Part shown: one piece after another, positions 13,958 to 14,458 of the stretch
Layout of the letters: each line of letters starts with the position of its first letter
How positions within the stretch are numbered: the stretch's first letter is position 1
Origin: Psychrobacter sp.
GTDB lineage: Bacteria; Pseudomonadota; Gammaproteobacteria; Pseudomonadales; Moraxellaceae
NCBI GenBank assembly: GCA_029264635.1
Contig: JARIAA010000088.1
Coordinates: 1-14,458 of the forward strand
DNA length: 14,458 nucleotides
Reading direction: 5' to 3'
Translations under genes and position numbers: made by a program
Notes under the pieces: generated by a model
The model's database searches: none
The model's input: only the letters and a program-made list of their open reading frames with translations
What the model was told of the DNA's origin: nothing

Positions 13958-14458
13958 ATGGCTCTAGAAAATAACTTATCTGATTGGATGTGGCTTAAGC
14001 TGCTTTGCTTAACTGTTATCGCGACCCTAACTTTTGAACACAGTCAATTTGATGTTTTTATCAGTGAGCTATTTTACTCAAACGGGAATTGGCTTTTAAA
14101 GAAAGGCGCACAGCCCTTTGCGTTTCTTTTTTATGATGGTCCTAAGCTGTTGTTGATTTTATTTGGTATCTATTTAATGACTGTATTAGCATGGAGATAC
14201 TGGCAAAGCCGTTACACTCCTACTATGAGTACTCAACCATTCTTCCTCAAGCCATTCATCAAATTATCAAGTCGGGAATTAGGCTATTTATTAGTCATTA
14301 TCATAATAGTGCCTACACTTGTCGCCACGCTGAAAAGCAGTACTTATGTTAGTTGTCCCAATCATTTAATACTCTTTAATGGTGATTTGCCCTACCTAAA
14401 CCTTTGGCAAAGCATGCTAGCGAAAACCGATGCAAAATGCTTCCCAGCCGCTCATGCC
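13958..14458 (+). CDS. PAP2-superfamily lipid phosphatase, 3' end beyond the window
   Basis: Translation from the ATG at 13958 (GAAAGG at 13945-13950, 7 nt upstream) gives 167 residues before the window ends, with no stop. Membrane segments lie at about 11-26, 62-79 and 108-125. LKSSTYVSCP (125-134) corresponds to the first phosphatase motif and CFPAAHA (161-167) to the second, here with Ala where PSGH has Ser-Gly; the last motif is beyond the edge. Such proteins remove phosphate from phosphatidic acid, polyprenyl diphosphate or lipid A. The Lys/Cys-Pro and FPA-AHA pattern recalls the PAP2 protein next to mcr-1 in Moraxella-derived segments (from memory). Its position after dgkA suggests one operon. 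The exact substrate cannot be assigned. Confidence 0.85.
   Translation, partial: MALENNLSDWMWLKLLCLTVIATLTFEHSQFDVFISELFYSNGNWLLKKGAQPFAFLFYDGPKLLLILFGIYLMTVLAWRYWQSRYTPTMSTQPFFLKPFIKLSSRELGYLLVIIIIVPTLVATLKSSTYVSCPNHLILFNGDLPYLNLWQSMLAKTDAKCFPAAHA

Noticed and set aside
1..14458. CRISPR arrays, tRNA or rRNA genes, phage genes, toxin-antitoxin pairs
   Set aside because: No repeat-spacer pattern, cloverleaf-like segment, rRNA-like stretch or small paired genes were recognised on reading both strands.

Overview
The window looks like a chromosomal segment of a gamma-proteobacterium of the family Moraxellaceae, most likely Psychrobacter. This rests on moderately AT-rich DNA, protein sequences that resemble Moraxellaceae versions as I remember them, and an MCR-like phosphoethanolamine transferase next to dgkA and PAP2 genes. 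The genus is an inference; no search was run.

Layout from left to right. Positions 27-1022 hold a decayed IS3-family element on the minus strand, with a frameshifted orfA and an orfB that has lost the end of its DDE domain. Next come a HSL-type alpha/beta hydrolase (1168-2502, +), a DedA-family membrane protein (2645-3274, +), an eptA/mcr-like lipid A phosphoethanolamine transferase broken by one in-frame amber codon (3422-5110, +), and a two-component system most like ColR/ColS (5155-7279, +). Three minus-strand genes follow: a full-length MprF (7309-10053), a four-repeat integral membrane protein of the COG4705 type (10191-11000) and a CorA-type transporter (11215-12195). The right part carries, on the plus strand, cytochrome b561 (12499-13023), a rho-independent terminator, a small leader ORF, dgkA (13454-13909) and the start of a PAP2 phosphatase that runs off the window.

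The main discovery is a shared promoter module. Five transcription units (dedA, eptA plus the two-component genes, the COG4705-type gene, cytochrome b561, dgkA-pap2) each carry a direct repeat of the form CTTAAC-N5-CTTAAC (minor variants), followed by exactly 11 nt and then a -10-like hexamer. All five modules are 34 nt long, and the one for the COG4705-type gene lies on the minus strand, in the correct orientation for its gene. The design matches OmpR-family activation with the box in place of the -35, and the half-site resembles the PmrA box. The obvious candidate activator is the response regulator encoded in the middle of the cluster.

Functionally the cluster reads as an envelope-remodelling island: phosphoethanolamine addition to lipid A (releases diacylglycerol from phosphatidylethanolamine), DgkA to recycle that diacylglycerol, PAP2 and DedA proteins acting on polyprenyl or lipid phosphates, and MprF to add amino acids to phosphatidylglycerol. 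The key lipid A enzyme appears to be switched off in this strain by a single nonsense codon while the rest of its reading frame is intact.
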